This document shows, piece by piece, positions 5,337 to 5,663 of a stretch of 5,663 nucleotides of DNA. The translations under genes were made by a program, and so were the position numbers. The stretch covers positions 1 through 5,663 of the forward strand of contig JAKSBM010000676.1 in NCBI GenBank assembly GCA_022361135.1, written 5' to 3'. The notes under the pieces are model-generated. The model saw nothing but the letters and a program-made list of their open reading frames with translations. It had not been told where the DNA came from and did not search any database. Source of the stretch: Desulfobacterales bacterium. Lineage in GTDB: Bacteria; Desulfobacterota; Desulfobacteria; Desulfobacterales; Desulfobacteraceae. The stretch's first letter is position 1. Each line of letters starts with the position of its first letter.

Positions 5337-5663
5337 TTAAATGTTAGCCCGGATATGCCAGGATAAATTCTTCCGACCCAGCTGAAAGTATTGATCCCCC
5401 GGCCCGGTGGATGTTCAAACTTGCCTGCAATCACAACCTGCCCGGCCGATGGCCGTCATCTGATCTTTTCCGTTTCATAATTCCTTGCGGTAAATCACCA
5501 CCTGCTGCACCTTGGAGATCCGTCAAATCCATCGGGTTCAATATCCGATTCAGGGGGATAAAACCCGGTTTTACAAATCAAAATTCACTTCCCCGGGTCA
5601 TTCAGGGAAAACCCCGGAAGGCATCCCCCCTGGGCCTCGAAACGGCGAAGGTCCGACATTGTA
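5337..5663. other. Gene-less right end of the window with small palindromes
   Basis: No open frame here is longer than a few dozen codons, and none has a ribosome-binding site with a recognisable product. Visible structure comprises a small GC hairpin CGGCC-GAT-GGCCG (5443-5455) followed by a loosely T-rich stretch, a possible weak terminator for the glycosyltransferase; a 5-bp inverted repeat ATCGG/CCGAT (5531-5549); and a 15-bp palindrome with arms TAAAACC/GGTTTTA (5559-5573). A gene may begin or end just beyond 5663. A short minus-strand frame, TMSDLRRFEAQGGC..., enters from the right edge and stops after about 25 codons; it is too short to judge. Confidence 0.5.
5478..5522 (-). pseudogene. 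Possible decayed gene fragment (speculative)
   Basis: On the minus strand this stretch reads RISKVQQVVIYRKEL between two TGA stops (complements of 5523-5525 and 5475-5477). The pattern QVVIYRKEL, followed in another frame by MKRKR, is reminiscent of the N-terminus of PTH2-type peptidyl-tRNA hydrolases (QVIVVRKDLxMRKGK). If real, it is a remnant with a frameshift. Fifteen residues are too few to exclude chance. Confidence 0.15.

Noticed and set aside
5531..5549. ATCGG-GTTCAATAT-CCGAT resembling a tRNA T-arm, hence a possible tRNA fragment or attachment site.
   Set aside because: The loop is 9 nt unless a G-U pair closes it, position 60 would be a purine, and no acceptor stem, anticodon arm or CCA end can be found around it.

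Overview
The window looks like ordinary chromosomal DNA from a Gram-negative anaerobe. The best guess is a Desulfobacterota / Desulfobacteraceae-type sulfate reducer. That rests on codon use rich in C and G at third positions (many ccc, gcc, gac and atc codons), on the small CxxC protein at 4121-4504, which resembles hypothetical proteins I associate with that group, and on the rSAM/selenodomain-associated glycosyltransferase family at 4638-5336. No 16S, plasmid or phage marker is present, so the taxon is inference. I see no insertion sequence, CRISPR array, tRNA or rRNA.

Layout. At 109-1299 (minus) lies a creatinase/Xaa-Pro aminopeptidase-like M24 metallopeptidase with all five metal ligands. 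It is divergent from a FadR-type GntR regulator with an FCD effector domain at 1516-2226 (plus). The 216-bp gap between them holds candidate promoters in both directions and an AT-rich palindromic stretch that could be the operator. Next, at 2304-3383 (plus), is a response regulator with a complete receiver domain fused to a complete HD-GYP domain, a predicted cyclic-di-GMP phosphodiesterase. It ends in an intrinsic terminator. Three bases later begins a strong sigma-70-like promoter for a cytoplasmic cyclophilin-type peptidyl-prolyl isomerase at 3486-4016 (plus). A hairpin terminator at 4063-4095 separates this gene from a convergent small gene of unknown function at 4121-4504 (minus), and it could serve both. 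That small gene is divergent from a family 2 glycosyltransferase of the TIGR04283 type at 4638-5336 (plus). The last 327 bases contain no convincing gene. They hold small palindromes and a very short minus-strand stretch that might be a decayed gene remnant.

How the genes relate. They look like a run of mostly single-gene transcription units, not one pathway. The regulator may control itself and the divergent peptidase; this is inferred from arrangement and the shared palindromic gap. The HD-GYP regulator could be co-transcribed with the GntR gene, since no terminator lies in the 77-bp gap, but it also has its own promoter candidate. No partner histidine kinase or diguanylate cyclase is visible.

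I found no clear novel multi-gene system. The items most worth a second look are the two palindromic divergent control regions, the inverted repeat in the cyclophilin leader, the absence of Shine-Dalgarno sequences at three of the six starts (one with a promoter placed for a leaderless mRNA), the glycosyltransferase found without its usual partner, and the gene-less right end.
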